A DNA stretch of 64,000 nucleotides from CAZCAC01 sp964496575 (GCA_964496575.1 CAZCAC010000041.1:3586-67585); one strand, 5' to 3'. Shown: positions 52,924-63,373, counted from the stretch's first letter. The notes: generated from the letters alone by a model not told the origin. Made by a program: numbers and translations.

Positions 52924-55029
52924 TCAGGAACCGGGTCGAATCAGGAACAGGGCGTCCCGCTCGGACAGGGTCAGATCCGGGGAGAGGATCACCTGGCCGT
53001 CGTTGGTCGCCGGATCCTGATCGGGACTGCCCTGGAGTCGTCGCCACAGGATCACCGCCCCGTTCGGAGCCAGCGAGAAGGTCACGTCGTCGAGGGAGGG
53101 ATTCACCAGCACCATCCCGTTCTCGAACTCCCGCTGCAGGGCGGGTGCGGCGGAGTGGATGGTCAGGTTCCGCAGGTAGAACGGTTTCCCGCCCTGATTC
53201 TTGGGCAGGCGGAATACGAGGTTCACCTCGCGAGTCCCGGTCGCCGGATCGGGGTCGTTCCCGGCGCGGCGCCAGTAGAACTCGGCCAGGTACGGCTGCG
53301 TGTGCATGTTCGCCCGGGCGATGTTCGGCGAGCGCGGCTCGGGATACCGACCGTTGCACTTCATCTCGAGGATCCGGTAGCGCTGCAACGGGTCGTCGAG
53401 AGGGTCGGTCCAGACCTCGCAGAACACGACGAGATCTCCTTCGGTGATATCCAGGGGGGGAAGCTTGACCTTCACCAGCACGTCGTCGCTGTCCGGCGCC
53501 AGCCGCAGGGTGTGCGGGCCACCGGGAACGCACATCAGCATCGAGGTCCCGTTGATGACCTGCATCTGGGACGTGAAGGAGGACGGGAAGGTCAGGCCGG
53601 TCCCGCCGAGGAGGTCGCTGGACTGGAGCGCGAGCCGCCGGGCCGGTTCCACGGGTTGTCCGAGCCAGTTGGAGATGTCGTCGACACCTCGATCGACCTC
53701 GTCGTAGATGAGCAGGTCGTCGTCGTCCGGAAGCTGTGCCCCCGTGCCGTCGTGACCGTCGGGACCGGTGAAGAACGTCAGGTGGAAGTCGAACATCGGC
53801 CCCATGGCCAAGGACGCTCTCTCGATGTTCCAGCCGAAGTCCTGATGAGTGTAGTGCCCCGAATTGAACTTGTGGTTGATGTAGTTCATCCGCGGGCCGA
53901 CCGCGTGCTCGTTCCAGAACAGGAGCCGGTTGACCCCACTCGACCAGTCCCATAGCGGGTGCGCGAACTCCTCCTGCCCGCAGGGGAACCGCTCCATCTC
54001 GATGCCGTTCGTGACTCCGACACTTCGAGCCGTCCGCACCTTCTGACCATCGATCGTGATCAGGAAATCCTCCCCCATCGCCTGCCTCAAGAGGCTGAGG
54101 AACTCCGCGGCTCCCTCGTCCATGAGCCATTCGTAGTCGACGCCTTCGTTCTTGTCCGGAATACGGTTGTTGTCGATGTCGACCTTGCGAGTGTCATCCT
54201 TGTGCAGCGGATCCCTGAAGACCACGTCGAAGTTGACGCCCTCGTAGTCGGAGAACTGTCCCTGGTACATCGAGACGACATGGTCGAGGCGAGCAGCGAC
54301 CAGGCTGTCCCCCTGGGCGTCGACCGGACCACTCAGCGAGAAATTGAACATCCAGGTGGTCACGTCGTCCTGGAACGGATCGGGCACGATGGGGGCGATG
54401 TGGGACCCCATCGCGAAGTCCTTTCCGGTGGAGAAGTACTGCCCCCGATCGACCTCGAGGGTGTTGGTGGCCGCGATGACGTCTCGGACGTAAACGTACT
54501 CACTGTCGAGCCAGTTGATGCCCCCACTCGCATCCAGGGAGCAGATCACGGCGTCATCGCCGGGCAAGAATCGATTCGGGTGCGCGACCCGGATCTCACC
54601 GAACTCGCTGCCTCCCGAACTGCTGTTGCCGGGCAGGTCGCCGAGCAGGGTCGAACCCGCGTAGTAGAGCCAATGTCCCGGAAAGTAATTCGAGTGTGTC
54701 CCGGAGTAGGTCGGTCCTCGACTCGATCCATTGGTCATCGAGTAGATGAGCTTGGACGGATACTGCGGGTGGGCGATCAGGTACTGGATATAGGGATGGA
54801 CGGGGGTCGGTACGTTCGGACAGATGCCGTCCAGACGCGAGATCTTGCTGACCCAGGTGAGCTGGTCGTAGGTGTTCGTCGAGGCCAGCGTCTGGGTGCG
54901 AAACCAGATGGCGGTCGGCGCACCATCGTCGAAGATCTCGTTGTCGTACACTCCCTGGGCAGTCGTATCGGGTGCCATCGCTCCCCAGATCAGGGGAAGG
55001 AGGGTGAGCAGCTTGCACGTGTGCTTCAT
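52924..55029 (-). CDS. Large secreted protein, possible glycoside-hydrolase-like
   Basis: A 701-residue secreted protein from ATG 55029 (signal peptide KLLTLLPLIWGAMAPDTTAQ). The central part has barrel-like elements: VNFDVVFRDPLHKDDT, YEWLMDEGAAEFLSLLRQAM, DFLITIDGQKV. The C-terminal 90 residues are a beta-sandwich (ENGMVLVNPSLDDVTFSLAP) of the kind that closes putative glycosidases of the GHL group. Catalytic acids cannot be assigned. The longer upstream frame is Arg-rich non-coding sequence. Confidence 0.65.
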   Translation of the reverse strand: MKHTCKLLTLLPLIWGAMAPDTTAQGVYDNEIFDDGAPTAIWFRTQTLASTNTYDQLTWVSKISRLDGICPNVPTPVHPYIQYLIAHPQYPSKLIYSMTNGSSRGPTYSGTHSNYFPGHWLYYAGSTLLGDLPGNSSSGGSEFGEIRVAHPNRFLPGDDAVICSLDASGGINWLDSEYVYVRDVIAATNTLEVDRGQYFSTGKDFAMGSHIAPIVPDPFQDDVTTWMFNFSLSGPVDAQGDSLVAARLDHVVSMYQGQFSDYEGVNFDVVFRDPLHKDDTRKVDIDNNRIPDKNEGVDYEWLMDEGAAEFLSLLRQAMGEDFLITIDGQKVRTARSVGVTNGIEMERFPCGQEEFAHPLWDWSSGVNRLLFWNEHAVGPRMNYINHKFNSGHYTHQDFGWNIERASLAMGPMFDFHLTFFTGPDGHDGTGAQLPDDDDLLIYDEVDRGVDDISNWLGQPVEPARRLALQSSDLLGGTGLTFPSSFTSQMQVINGTSMLMCVPGGPHTLRLAPDSDDVLVKVKLPPLDITEGDLVVFCEVWTDPLDDPLQRYRILEMKCNGRYPEPRSPNIARANMHTQPYLAEFYWRRAGNDPDPATGTREVNLVFRLPKNQGGKPFYLRNLTIHSAAPALQREFENGMVLVNPSLDDVTFSLAPNGAVILWRRLQGSPDQDPATNDGQVILSPDLTLSERDALFLIRPGS

Positions 55030-55222
55030 TTCGTATCCTCGGGCATTCCTTCCCCGTGACCGCTCTGCGGACCGGGTGGGCAGGATGGGAAACGGACGCC
55101 GCGCGCCGGGAGCACGCCTGGCGTCCTCTCGGCTTCGGCGGCCAGAGGAACGCGCGAGCTCGAGAGAACGGTGCACCGATCCCGGGAAAAAGGCGCCGCC
55201 GCCTTCTCCGGATTGGTACCGA

Positions 55223-56674
55223 CTACTTCGTCAGCTCCTCCATCAACGCCGTCAGGTAGACCCAGAAGCGCTGCACCGACGAGATCGAGATCCGCTCGTC
55301 GGGGCTGTGCGGGGCGAAGATCGAGGGGCCGATCGAGATCATGTCCATCCCCGGGATCCGCTCGCCGAGGATCCCGCACTCGAGGCCGGCGTGGACCGCC
55401 TTGACCTCCGGCTCGGAGCCGAACTGCTGCTGGTAGATGGAGCGGGCGCGCGCCAGCAGGGCGCTCTGGAGGTCAGGTTGCCACCCGGGGTAGCCCTCGT
55501 CGCGGTGGACCGTCCCGCCGGCGCTCTCGATCGCGCTACAGATCTCGTCGCGGATCGCCGTCAGCTCCGCCTCCACCGACGAGCGGGAGCTGGTGAGCAC
55601 CGTCAGCACGCCGCCCTCGTCCTTGACCACGGCGAGGTTGTTCGAGGTCTCCACCAGCCCCTCGATGTCGCGGCTCATCTTGGTCCAGCCCACCGGGATC
55701 TTCAGGAGGAGCTGCAGGAAGGGACCGAGGTCGGGAGGCAGCATCGTCACCTCTGCGCTTTCGGTGGATTCCACGCTCATCGAAATGCCGGGATCGGCCT
55801 CGCCGAGACTCGCCCTCTCACTCGCCAGTCGGCCCTCGACCAGCGCCTTCAGCTCGGCGACCTTCGCCTCGGGCACCCGCACCACGGTGCGCGCCTCGCG
55901 CGGGATCGCGTTGTGCAGGTTGCCGCCGGCGAGGGTGTCGGAGGCGCTGACCAACCCCCGCTCGATCCCTTCGACCAGCGTCTGGGCGAGGATCGCGATC
56001 GCGTTGCCGCGGCCGACGTGCGCGTCGAGGCCGGAGTGCCCGCCGAGCAACCCGCCGATCTTCAGCTCGAGCGCGGTCGTTCCCGCGGGAGGCGCCTGTC
56101 GCGGCACGTGGAACTCGCCGTGCTGATCTCCCCCACCGGCGCAGCCGATGTACAACGCACCTTCCTCCTCGGTATCGATATTGATCAGCAGCCGCCCGGT
56201 GATCATCGTCTCGTCGATCCCCGACGCCCCGGTCAGCCCGGTCTCCTCCTCGACGGTGCAGAGCACCTCGAGCGGCCCGTGCTTCACCTCGGGGTCGTCG
56301 GCGAGCGCCAGCGCCATGGCGATGCCAATCCCGTTGTCCGCACCGAGGGTCGTGCCCCGCGCCTTGACGAAGTCACCGTCGACGTATGCGTCGATCCCCT
56401 GCGTGGCGAAGTCGTGCTCGGTGTCGTTGTTCTTCTCGCACACCATGTCGAGGTGCCCCTGCAACACCACCGTCGGCGCGCCCTCGCACCCCGGCTTGGC
56501 GGGGATGCGCACGATCAGGTTGCCGACGTCGTCGACCTGGCCGCTCCAGCCCCGCTCGCGGGCGAGCGACAGGAGGTCGTCGCGAAGGGCCGCCTCGTGC
56601 TCGGAGCAGTGGGGCGTGGCGCAGATGCGCGCGAAGTGTTTCCAGATCAGCCGCGGTTCGAGGTCATCGAGCAC
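55223..56674 (-). CDS. pepD: Aminoacyl-histidine dipeptidase (PepD)
   Basis: A 483-residue M20-family metallopeptidase that hydrolyses Xaa-His and related dipeptides in the cytoplasm. Metal ligands are visible in VVLQGHLDMVCEK (His, Asp), LGADNGIGIA (bridging Asp), and VEEETGLTG (Glu catalysis and ligand). NIDTEEEGALYIGCAGG and HSGLDAHVGRGNAI are PepD signatures. Length equals the family norm. It stands alone between secreted-protein genes. Confidence 0.95.
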   Translation of the reverse strand: MLDDLEPRLIWKHFARICATPHCSEHEAALRDDLLSLARERGWSGQVDDVGNLIVRIPAKPGCEGAPTVVLQGHLDMVCEKNNDTEHDFATQGIDAYVDGDFVKARGTTLGADNGIGIAMALALADDPEVKHGPLEVLCTVEEETGLTGASGIDETMITGRLLINIDTEEEGALYIGCAGGGDQHGEFHVPRQAPPAGTTALELKIGGLLGGHSGLDAHVGRGNAIAILAQTLVEGIERGLVSASDTLAGGNLHNAIPREARTVVRVPEAKVAELKALVEGRLASERASLGEADPGISMSVESTESAEVTMLPPDLGPFLQLLLKIPVGWTKMSRDIEGLVETSNNLAVVKDEGGVLTVLTSSRSSVEAELTAIRDEICSAIESAGGTVHRDEGYPGWQPDLQSALLARARSIYQQQFGSEPEVKAVHAGLECGILGERIPGMDMISIGPSIFAPHSPDERISISSVQRFWVYLTALMEELTK

Positions 56675-56767
56675 GGGTATGTCCTCCTGAGAAGAGCCGG
56701 CCCGCCGGTTCTCGCGGGCTCCAACGCGTGGGGTGAGATGGCGCGGAGTATAGCCAAATCGACCGGA

Positions 56768-58111
56768 TCAAGGGGTCAGGAGAGCGCGGTAGCGAGCCTC
56801 CATCTCCCGCGCATCCTCCTCCGGCGTCTTGTAGCTCGGGAAGTCCCGTGAGAGCCTCTCGATCAGCCCGCGATCGTCCATCAGGCGCTGCAGCACCTGC
56901 GCCAGGGAGCGCTCGTCCGCGGCGCGGAAGTGCAGGCCGTCGACCCCGTCGCGGACGAGCTCGGCCATGCCGCCGATGTCGCTGGTGACCACGGGGGTGT
57001 GGTGCAGAAAGGCCTCGTGGATGACCAGGGGCGAGTTCTCGAACCAGGTGCTGGGCACCACGAGCACGTCGATCTCGCGGAACACCTCGGCGAGGCGATC
57101 GTTGTCGAAGCGACCTCGGAAGCTCACCGAGGCCTCGGCCGCCAGCTCACTCAGCCGCGCGTGGTAGGTGTCCTCGTCCGGTCGGTAGTCGCCGAACACC
57201 AGGAGACGGCAGTCGAGTCGCTTCAGCCGCCGCATGGCGCGCAGCAGTACGGCGATGCCCTTGTACTCGAGCAGCGAGCCGATGAAGCCGAAGCGCGGTC
57301 CGCCGGTGCGCGGTGGCTCGGGAGGTGATACTTCGCCGCTCGCGGGCCGCATGCCGTAGTCGGAGTGGACGACCCGCTCGGGCTCGAAGCCGCCGCTCTC
57401 GAGCAGCACACCGCGCAGGAAGCGGCTGGGCGCGATGGTGAGGTCGACCGCACCGAAGCGCGACAGCACGTACCGTTGCCGATCGCGGAGATCGATCCAG
57501 CTGCGCGTGAAGCGCGACAGCCGCCCACCCGCGGGTGCCAGCCGATCGAGGAGATCCACGAGCGGATTTGCCAGCGGAAAGAGCCTACGCGCGGGCGTGA
57601 TCAGGCCTGGTGACTTGTCCTTGATGCACGGAAAGCAGCCCAGTCCCTGGTTCCCGTCACACCGCACGCCGTCGGTGCGCTGGAGCTGGACACGGGCACA
57701 GACGGCCCAGTAGTCGTTGGCCGTGTAGACCGTCGGCAGGCCGGCTTCGCGCGCGGTGTCGATCCAGTCCACGGAGAGGTGCAGGAGGTGCTGGAAGTGC
57801 ACCAGCTGTGGGCGCGTGCGTTCGAGGAGCATCTCGAACACCTCGCGCGCACCGGCGGGCCGGTAGCTCTCGCCGATCGGCAGGCCGTCCACGCGGCGCA
57901 CGATCCGGTAGACGGGCAACCCGGAGAACTCCGTTTCGCGCACGGTCCAGTCGGGCTCGTCGCCTTCCGGCGGGGTGCGCGCGGCCACGGTCACCCGGTG
58001 TCCCCGCCGCTGCATCTCGAGCGCCAGCTCGAGGGTGTACACCTCCGTCCCGGCCCAGGTGTCGGGGCAGAAGCCGTGCACGACGTAGAGCAGACGCAAC
58101 GAGTCGGACAT
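56768..58111 (-). CDS. Glycosyltransferase family 4
   Basis: A 447-residue GT-B enzyme starting at ATG 58111. The N-terminal acceptor domain shows YVVHGFCPDTWAGTEVYTLE. The C-terminal donor-binding domain shows FGFIGSLLEYKGIAVLLRAM, EAFLHHTPVVTSDIGGMAEL and RDGVDGLHF. A Cys-rich stretch in the middle (CDGNQGLGCFPCIKDK) is seen in some members of this family. It probably adds a hexose in surface polysaccharide synthesis. Confidence 0.9.
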   Translation of the reverse strand: MSDSLRLLYVVHGFCPDTWAGTEVYTLELALEMQRRGHRVTVAARTPPEGDEPDWTVRETEFSGLPVYRIVRRVDGLPIGESYRPAGAREVFEMLLERTRPQLVHFQHLLHLSVDWIDTAREAGLPTVYTANDYWAVCARVQLQRTDGVRCDGNQGLGCFPCIKDKSPGLITPARRLFPLANPLVDLLDRLAPAGGRLSRFTRSWIDLRDRQRYVLSRFGAVDLTIAPSRFLRGVLLESGGFEPERVVHSDYGMRPASGEVSPPEPPRTGGPRFGFIGSLLEYKGIAVLLRAMRRLKRLDCRLLVFGDYRPDEDTYHARLSELAAEASVSFRGRFDNDRLAEVFREIDVLVVPSTWFENSPLVIHEAFLHHTPVVTSDIGGMAELVRDGVDGLHFRAADERSLAQVLQRLMDDRGLIERLSRDFPSYKTPEEDAREMEARYRALLTP

Positions 58112-58180
58112 GGGAGAGACGATACGGTGCCGCACGAGGATCCGCCACGTTGCGCGACTGGTCCCGGCGCCTGACCTCGA

Positions 58181-60709
58181 TCAGAACCCCAGCTCCGCCA
58201 GGCGGCCCGCCACCCACGCATCCCGCAATGCCCGCACCGAGGTCTCCAGGGGAGTCCCGATGATCTCGACGTCGTCGAATTCGATCGCGTAGTCGCTGTG
58301 CACGAACAGGACCACCGCGCCCCGGACGTTGCGGTGGCAGGAGTCGGAGAAGACCTCGTCTCCGCCGCGAAGGAACTTCACCTGGTTGCGGCCGTCGTGC
58401 TCGAGCCGCAGCTCGTAGACGACGTCGAAGTGGATCTTCACCTCGTCGGGCTTCTGGCGGTTGAGCGCGCCGGTCTTGGCGTCGACGACGTCGAGGCCCA
58501 GCGCGTTGACCATCCCGATCCGAGCCATGCGCGGCCCGTTGCACAACGAGACCTCGAAGCTGAGCTCGAGCTGCTGCTCCGCCATGTCCCCGCCCAGCAT
58601 CCGGCACTTGCAGGCGATCGACTGCGGCCCCTCGAACTGCAGCCGGTGAGTGAGGCTCGTCTGGCCGATCCCGATCAGCTTCCCGTTCTCGCAACCGAAG
58701 CTCGACGATTCCGACTGCAGCTCGCCGTACCCGGCGTGGCGCCGCCCCGGCGTCTCCTCCAGCTGCCAGTCGCCAAGCTGCTTCTCGTCGGCGAAGTCGT
58801 AGCTCACCGCCAGGCGACCATCCTCGCGAGTCTGCACCGCCCCGGCGAGCGCCGTCTCGACTCCGCCCGCCTCGAACTGGGCCCCGAGGAGCTGCTCGGC
58901 CAGCGTCTCCAGGTCCCCTCCCAGCGCCGCGATGAAGCTGACCTTCTCCTTCTGCGACCACAGCTCGCCGATCAGCTCCAGCGCGCGCGGTGCCGCTTCC
59001 GCCGACTCCTCGCTCGCCGCCGCGGAGAGCTCGATGAGCAGCTCGGCGACCCCGATCGCCTCCCACCGTTTCGGATAGTCCGACTCGACGTCGCCGGCGA
59101 GCGCGACCACCTCTGGCTCCTCCCCGCGCAGGAGGCGCTTCACCTTGGGATCGTTCGCGAGGACACAGGGGTAGGCCGCCGCCCAGCCCGCCTCGAAGCC
59201 CCACTTGCGGTCGCGCATGCGGCGGGCGAGCTCGACGGGATCGAGCTCGGCGAACGCCAGGCTCTCGACGCCACGCCGGTTCTTCTCGAAGTGGACACGC
59301 CCCTCCTTCACCTCGGCGAGCTTCGCCGTCAGCTTCTTCCCCTCGTGCTCGAAGCTGAACTTCTTCCCCGAGGTGACGAGGTGAGCGAGGAACCCGTCGC
59401 GCACCTCGATCCAGGCGCGCAGGCGCTGGCGCTCCCGCTCGACCCGCTGCGCCGCCTCGGCGGGCGGCCCGATGGCGAGCGCCCCGTCGAGCAAGCGCAG
59501 CGCCGCCTCGGGGTCTCCCGCGCGCGCTTGCGCGATCGCCAGGGCGAGGCGCGCGTCGGGGTCTAGCAGAGTCTCGAAGAGACGCGCCGGCCCCGCGGCC
59601 GCGGCACCCTCGCCGGCGGCTTCGGTCAGGCCGCGCGCGGCGAGGAAGTCGCGCAGGTGACCGGAGTCGAGCGAGGTGCGAGGCCGCTCCTCGCGCGCCG
59701 TCCGCCAGACGTACTGCCAGAAACTCCACTCCAGCTCCGCGAGATCGACGTCACCGAGGTACTCGGCGAGCGGTTTCTCGCCGAGGCGGTTCTTGATCGC
59801 CCGCTCGGTGTACTCCCTCATCAGCTCGGGGATCGGCTCGGGCGCTTCGAAGGCGAGGTAGTGAACGAACGCGCTCGCCATCGCGACGTAGGTCGACGCC
59901 GCCACTCGTTCGTCGACGGAGAAGCCTCCGATCGCTCCCCGGGTACAGCTCGAGATCACGCTGTCGAAATCGGACTGGCGCAGGAAGCTCTCCAGCGACA
60001 GCAGGTAGCATTGGCGGGCACCGGGCGACTGCAGCACCTCGACCAGCCGATCCAGCGCGGGCAGGGCCAGCTTTCGCTCGCGCAGCGCCCGGACCTCGAG
60101 CTCGCGGTGCGCGGCCAGGTCGTCGGCGAGCCCCTCCCACAACCAGAAGGGACCGGGCGTGCCCTCGACCGAGGGGCCGTGCCCCTGCACCAGGAGATGC
60201 GCGGCCTGGTGCAGCACGAGGTGGCTGTCTATCGGCGTCTCCGGCGCGGGCTCGCGGAGGAGCAGGAACTGATTGGCCGCGTCGTACCAGGCGGGACCAC
60301 CGAGGGCGAGCTCCTCCCCGACCGCGCGCAGGCAGTCGCTGAGCTCCACCTCGTCCTCGAGGATCACCACGACCAGCTGCCGCCGGTCCGCCCGCAGGCG
60401 CAACCCCATCGGCTCGGCGAAGTCCGCGCGAAAGCTCCCGTGCAATCCGTTCAGCCACTCCAGTCGCCGGGCCACCACCTCGCCGACGTACGCCTCGGGG
60501 GCGCCATCGGGCTTCTGCACCAGGAACAGGAACGGCGGGTGAGTCCGGACCCACTCGAGCGGCACGCGGGCGAGGTGGCGATGGCGGCGCAGCTGCCCTC
60601 TCACCCCCTGCTCGAAGCGGGCCTGCTCCTCCCCCTGCACGGAAGTCGCGGCGAGGGGCGATCCGCTGGGGAGCAGCAGGAGCGATGCTGCCAGGAGCGC
60701 GCGGAACAT
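58181..60709 (-). CDS. Secreted DUF1570-like protein with degenerate metallopeptidase motif
   Basis: An 842-residue protein from ATG 60709 with a signal peptide (FRALLAASLLLLPSGSPLAA). Residues about 50-330 look like a peptidase-MA/DUF1570 domain: SHLVLHQAAHLLVQ (H167, Q168, H171), then PFWLWEGLADDLA with the third ligand candidate E192. The catalytic Glu of HExxH is Gln. A helical repeat region follows, then a concanavalin-like C-terminus (residues about 690-842, LQFEGPQSIACKCRM, ALGLDVVDAKTG). It may be an inactive peptidase-like scaffold in the envelope. It is 69 bases from the GT4 gene. Confidence 0.7.
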   Translation of the reverse strand: MFRALLAASLLLLPSGSPLAATSVQGEEQARFEQGVRGQLRRHRHLARVPLEWVRTHPPFLFLVQKPDGAPEAYVGEVVARRLEWLNGLHGSFRADFAEPMGLRLRADRRQLVVVILEDEVELSDCLRAVGEELALGGPAWYDAANQFLLLREPAPETPIDSHLVLHQAAHLLVQGHGPSVEGTPGPFWLWEGLADDLAAHRELEVRALRERKLALPALDRLVEVLQSPGARQCYLLSLESFLRQSDFDSVISSCTRGAIGGFSVDERVAASTYVAMASAFVHYLAFEAPEPIPELMREYTERAIKNRLGEKPLAEYLGDVDLAELEWSFWQYVWRTAREERPRTSLDSGHLRDFLAARGLTEAAGEGAAAAGPARLFETLLDPDARLALAIAQARAGDPEAALRLLDGALAIGPPAEAAQRVERERQRLRAWIEVRDGFLAHLVTSGKKFSFEHEGKKLTAKLAEVKEGRVHFEKNRRGVESLAFAELDPVELARRMRDRKWGFEAGWAAAYPCVLANDPKVKRLLRGEEPEVVALAGDVESDYPKRWEAIGVAELLIELSAAASEESAEAAPRALELIGELWSQKEKVSFIAALGGDLETLAEQLLGAQFEAGGVETALAGAVQTREDGRLAVSYDFADEKQLGDWQLEETPGRRHAGYGELQSESSSFGCENGKLIGIGQTSLTHRLQFEGPQSIACKCRMLGGDMAEQQLELSFEVSLCNGPRMARIGMVNALGLDVVDAKTGALNRQKPDEVKIHFDVVYELRLEHDGRNQVKFLRGGDEVFSDSCHRNVRGAVVLFVHSDYAIEFDDVEIIGTPLETSVRALRDAWVAGRLAELGF

Positions 60710-60800
60710 GCCCCGATTGTACGGTGTCGGGGCCGGATCCGTACAATGGCATGGTCGGCCCGCCTCCCGCGGCCGATCGGAAGCCAAGGAGCGAGATCCG

Positions 60801-61166
60801 ATGAGCGACGAGACCCGAAAGCGTGACCAGTCGCCGGAATCGATCGAGGAACGGGCTCGGCTCGTGCGCGAGCTCACCGAGAATCCCGGAACCCCCGATC
60901 TCGATTCCCTGACCTCCTTCGTACGGCTCGTGCACCTGCGGCTGTTCGGCGTCGCGCATGATCGGGATCACGCGATCGACGACCGGGTGGCCGCCGCGAT
61001 CCAGCTGGGTCGAGAGGCGCTCGCCGCCGGGGAGGACGATACCAAGGGCGTGCGCCCCGAGGTCCGGCAGCTCCTGCACGCTCTGCACGGACACGAGACC
61101 GCCGACCCCGACGGACACACGCCACGTATGCTCGAGGCGATCGAGAGCGCGCTGCAGCACTGCTGA
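60801..61166 (+). CDS. Small acidic protein of unknown function
   Basis: A 121-residue protein with AAGGAGCGAGATCCG before ATG 60801 (ribosome site AAGGAG, nine bases away). It is charged and helical (KRDQSPESIEERARLVREL, DLDSLTSFVRLVHLRLFGV), with no signal peptide and no family I recognise. It is divergent from the DUF1570-like gene. Confidence 0.6.
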   Translation: MSDETRKRDQSPESIEERARLVRELTENPGTPDLDSLTSFVRLVHLRLFGVAHDRDHAIDDRVAAAIQLGREALAAGEDDTKGVRPEVRQLLHALHGHETADPDGHTPRMLEAIESALQHC

Positions 61167-61285
61167 CGCCGGTGGCTGACGCCATGTAGAGTCAGCCCTC
61201 GGCGGCCCGTGACCTGGGCCCGCAGGCGTGGTACTGCGTTGGTCGGGCTCCCTTCTTCTTCACCGTGGACACCACAGGAACCGTC

Positions 61286-63373
61286 ATGAGAACACGTTCG
61301 AGACCGATTGCCGGAGTTCTCCTGGCCGCGACCGGGGTCGCGGCGCTGCTCGTCTCGATCGCCGGGGGGCACGGCGGAGGCCACGAGCCCCCCAAGCCGC
61401 CGGGACCGCCCCCGAAGCCGTGGTACGGGCCGGGAGACACGCACGGTAAACCGGCCGGCCCCAACCCGAGCCGACCGTCGACCCCAGGTCCCTCCGCGCC
61501 CAGCCCCTCGGCTCCGGGTTCTTCCGGCCCGGGAGGGGGACCGACGGCCAAGGTCCCGACCACCCCGATCACGGCGACCGGCCTCGACCTTACCCGCTGG
61601 GACCTCTGGTGGCGCTTCAACCGGCACGAGTTCGTCCACCTCAAGGACGCGGTCTGGGCGATGCCCGCGGAGAGCGCGGGCGACGACGCCTTCTTCCTCG
61701 GCCACGGCACGAAGAGGATGATCGCCGGCGCGCTGCGGCCGACCGAGGAGGAGCTCGCCGCGCGGGTCGTACCCGCGCTGATCGCGGTCCTGGAGAAGGA
61801 GGGGCAGCCGGGGGTGCTCTCGGGCTGCCTGATGGCGCTGGCCAAGATCGGCGCCCTCGCCTCCGCCGAGGCCGACTCCGCCGAGGTGATCGCGGGCTTC
61901 CTCGACAGCTCCAACCAGCAGATGAGCGAGACGGCGGCGCTGGCGCTGGGGGTCCTCGGTGAGCCCTCGTCGCTCGCCGCCCTCTCCGATCTCGTCTCCG
62001 ACGACCCGCGTGGGCGCAGGCTCGTCGGTCGCTCGAAGGTGCCGATGCGGACACGCGCCTTCGCCGCTTACGGGATGGGCATGCTCGCCTCCAGCTGCGA
62101 GAATCCCGACGTGCGGCGCTTCGCCGTGCACCGCCTCGCCCACCAGCTGGTGACCGATGACACCGCTTCGCACGATCTGGGCGTCGCCTGCGTGAACGCC
62201 CTGGGGCTGGCGGAGCTGCCGAGCGTGCCGGGACACCTCGAGGCCGAGGACCCGGTGCCGCCCGCGAGCTCGTCGAGAGAGGCGCTGCTGCGGTTCCTGA
62301 TCGAGACCTTCGATGGCACCGACGTCGACGAGCTCGTCAAGGCGCACCTGCCGCGAGTGATGGCCACGATCGCGGTGGGGACCGAGGGCGAGGGTCGCGA
62401 GTCGATGCGTATCGAGGTGGCCGATGCCCTGATGCGCGCGCTGGAGAATGGTCGCACCCGTCGCGAGGTGGTCTACGGCTGCGCGATCGGTCTGGGTCGG
62501 TTCGGCGACTCGAGCGGATCGCCGGTGAACAAGGGGATCGTCCACGCGCTGGAACGGGTGGTCATCAGCGGCGACACGACCGCGCGCAACCTGGCGCTGA
62601 TGGCGCTGGGGCGGATCTCGGGTCGGCCGGGGCCGGACGGTTCGATGGGGCAGCTCGGCCGGATCACCAAGCTCCTGATGAGGCAGCTCTCGAAGGGCAA
62701 GAGCCGCACGCGCCCCTGGGCGGCGCTGGCGCTGGGGGTCCAGGGGTACAGGCTGCTCGAGCTCGACCTCACTCCCTCGAGCGACGCGACCGCCGCCATG
62801 CGCACCACCTTCGAGGAGTGCGGTTCGCCCGAGGATGCCGGCGCCTACGCGCTGGCACTGGGGCTGCGCGGCGACATCGAGTCCTCGGCCCTGATGATGA
62901 CTCGCCTCTACCGCTTCAGCGACGACCTCGCGCGCGGCGCGATCTCGCTGGCGATCGGGCTGACCGGTGACCAGGAGGGGATCGGTTTCCTTCACCCCTT
63001 CCTGCCCGAGGCGGCGTGGCGCCCCGACTTCTTGCGGCCGATGGTGATCGCGCTGGCACTGCTCGGCGACAAGACGCTGGTTCCCCAGCTGGTCACCCAG
63101 ATCGCGGAGACCGACAGCTCCGCGCGCAAGGGCGTCTACGCCTGGGCGCTGGCGCACATCGGCGACTCGCGAGCGATCGATCCGATCCTGGAGATGCTGG
63201 CGGACGAGACGCTGCCCGACCTGACCCGGGGCATCGCCGCGCTGGGCGCGGGCTTCATCTCCGAGCGCGACCACCAGCCGTGGAACGCGGCGCTCTCGAT
63301 CCAGGTGAACTACTTCGCCAATCCGGATTCGCTGTACGCGCCGGGAGGGGGTGGGATCCTGAACATCCGGTGA
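61286..63373 (+). CDS. Secreted HEAT-repeat protein
   Basis: A 695-residue protein starting at ATG 61286 with a signal peptide (RTRSRPIAGVLLAATGVAAL). A Pro-rich linker (PPKPPGPPPKPWYGPGDTHG) is followed by about 90 residues and then repeated HEAT/PBS-lyase-like units: VLSGCLMALAKIGALASAEA, MSETAALALGVLGEPSSLAA, GVYAWALAHIGDSRAIDPIL. Such arrays act as protein scaffolds. It is adjacent to the transposase, 13 bases after its stop, but appears intact. Confidence 0.8.
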   Translation: MRTRSRPIAGVLLAATGVAALLVSIAGGHGGGHEPPKPPGPPPKPWYGPGDTHGKPAGPNPSRPSTPGPSAPSPSAPGSSGPGGGPTAKVPTTPITATGLDLTRWDLWWRFNRHEFVHLKDAVWAMPAESAGDDAFFLGHGTKRMIAGALRPTEEELAARVVPALIAVLEKEGQPGVLSGCLMALAKIGALASAEADSAEVIAGFLDSSNQQMSETAALALGVLGEPSSLAALSDLVSDDPRGRRLVGRSKVPMRTRAFAAYGMGMLASSCENPDVRRFAVHRLAHQLVTDDTASHDLGVACVNALGLAELPSVPGHLEAEDPVPPASSSREALLRFLIETFDGTDVDELVKAHLPRVMATIAVGTEGEGRESMRIEVADALMRALENGRTRREVVYGCAIGLGRFGDSSGSPVNKGIVHALERVVISGDTTARNLALMALGRISGRPGPDGSMGQLGRITKLLMRQLSKGKSRTRPWAALALGVQGYRLLELDLTPSSDATAAMRTTFEECGSPEDAGAYALALGLRGDIESSALMMTRLYRFSDDLARGAISLAIGLTGDQEGIGFLHPFLPEAAWRPDFLRPMVIALALLGDKTLVPQLVTQIAETDSSARKGVYAWALAHIGDSRAIDPILEMLADETLPDLTRGIAALGAGFISERDHQPWNAALSIQVNYFANPDSLYAPGGGGILNIR

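Noticed and set aside
60968..63274. 768-residue minus-strand frame opposite the HEAT gene
   Set aside because: Antisense to clear HEAT repeats and a signal peptide, with no motif of its own.
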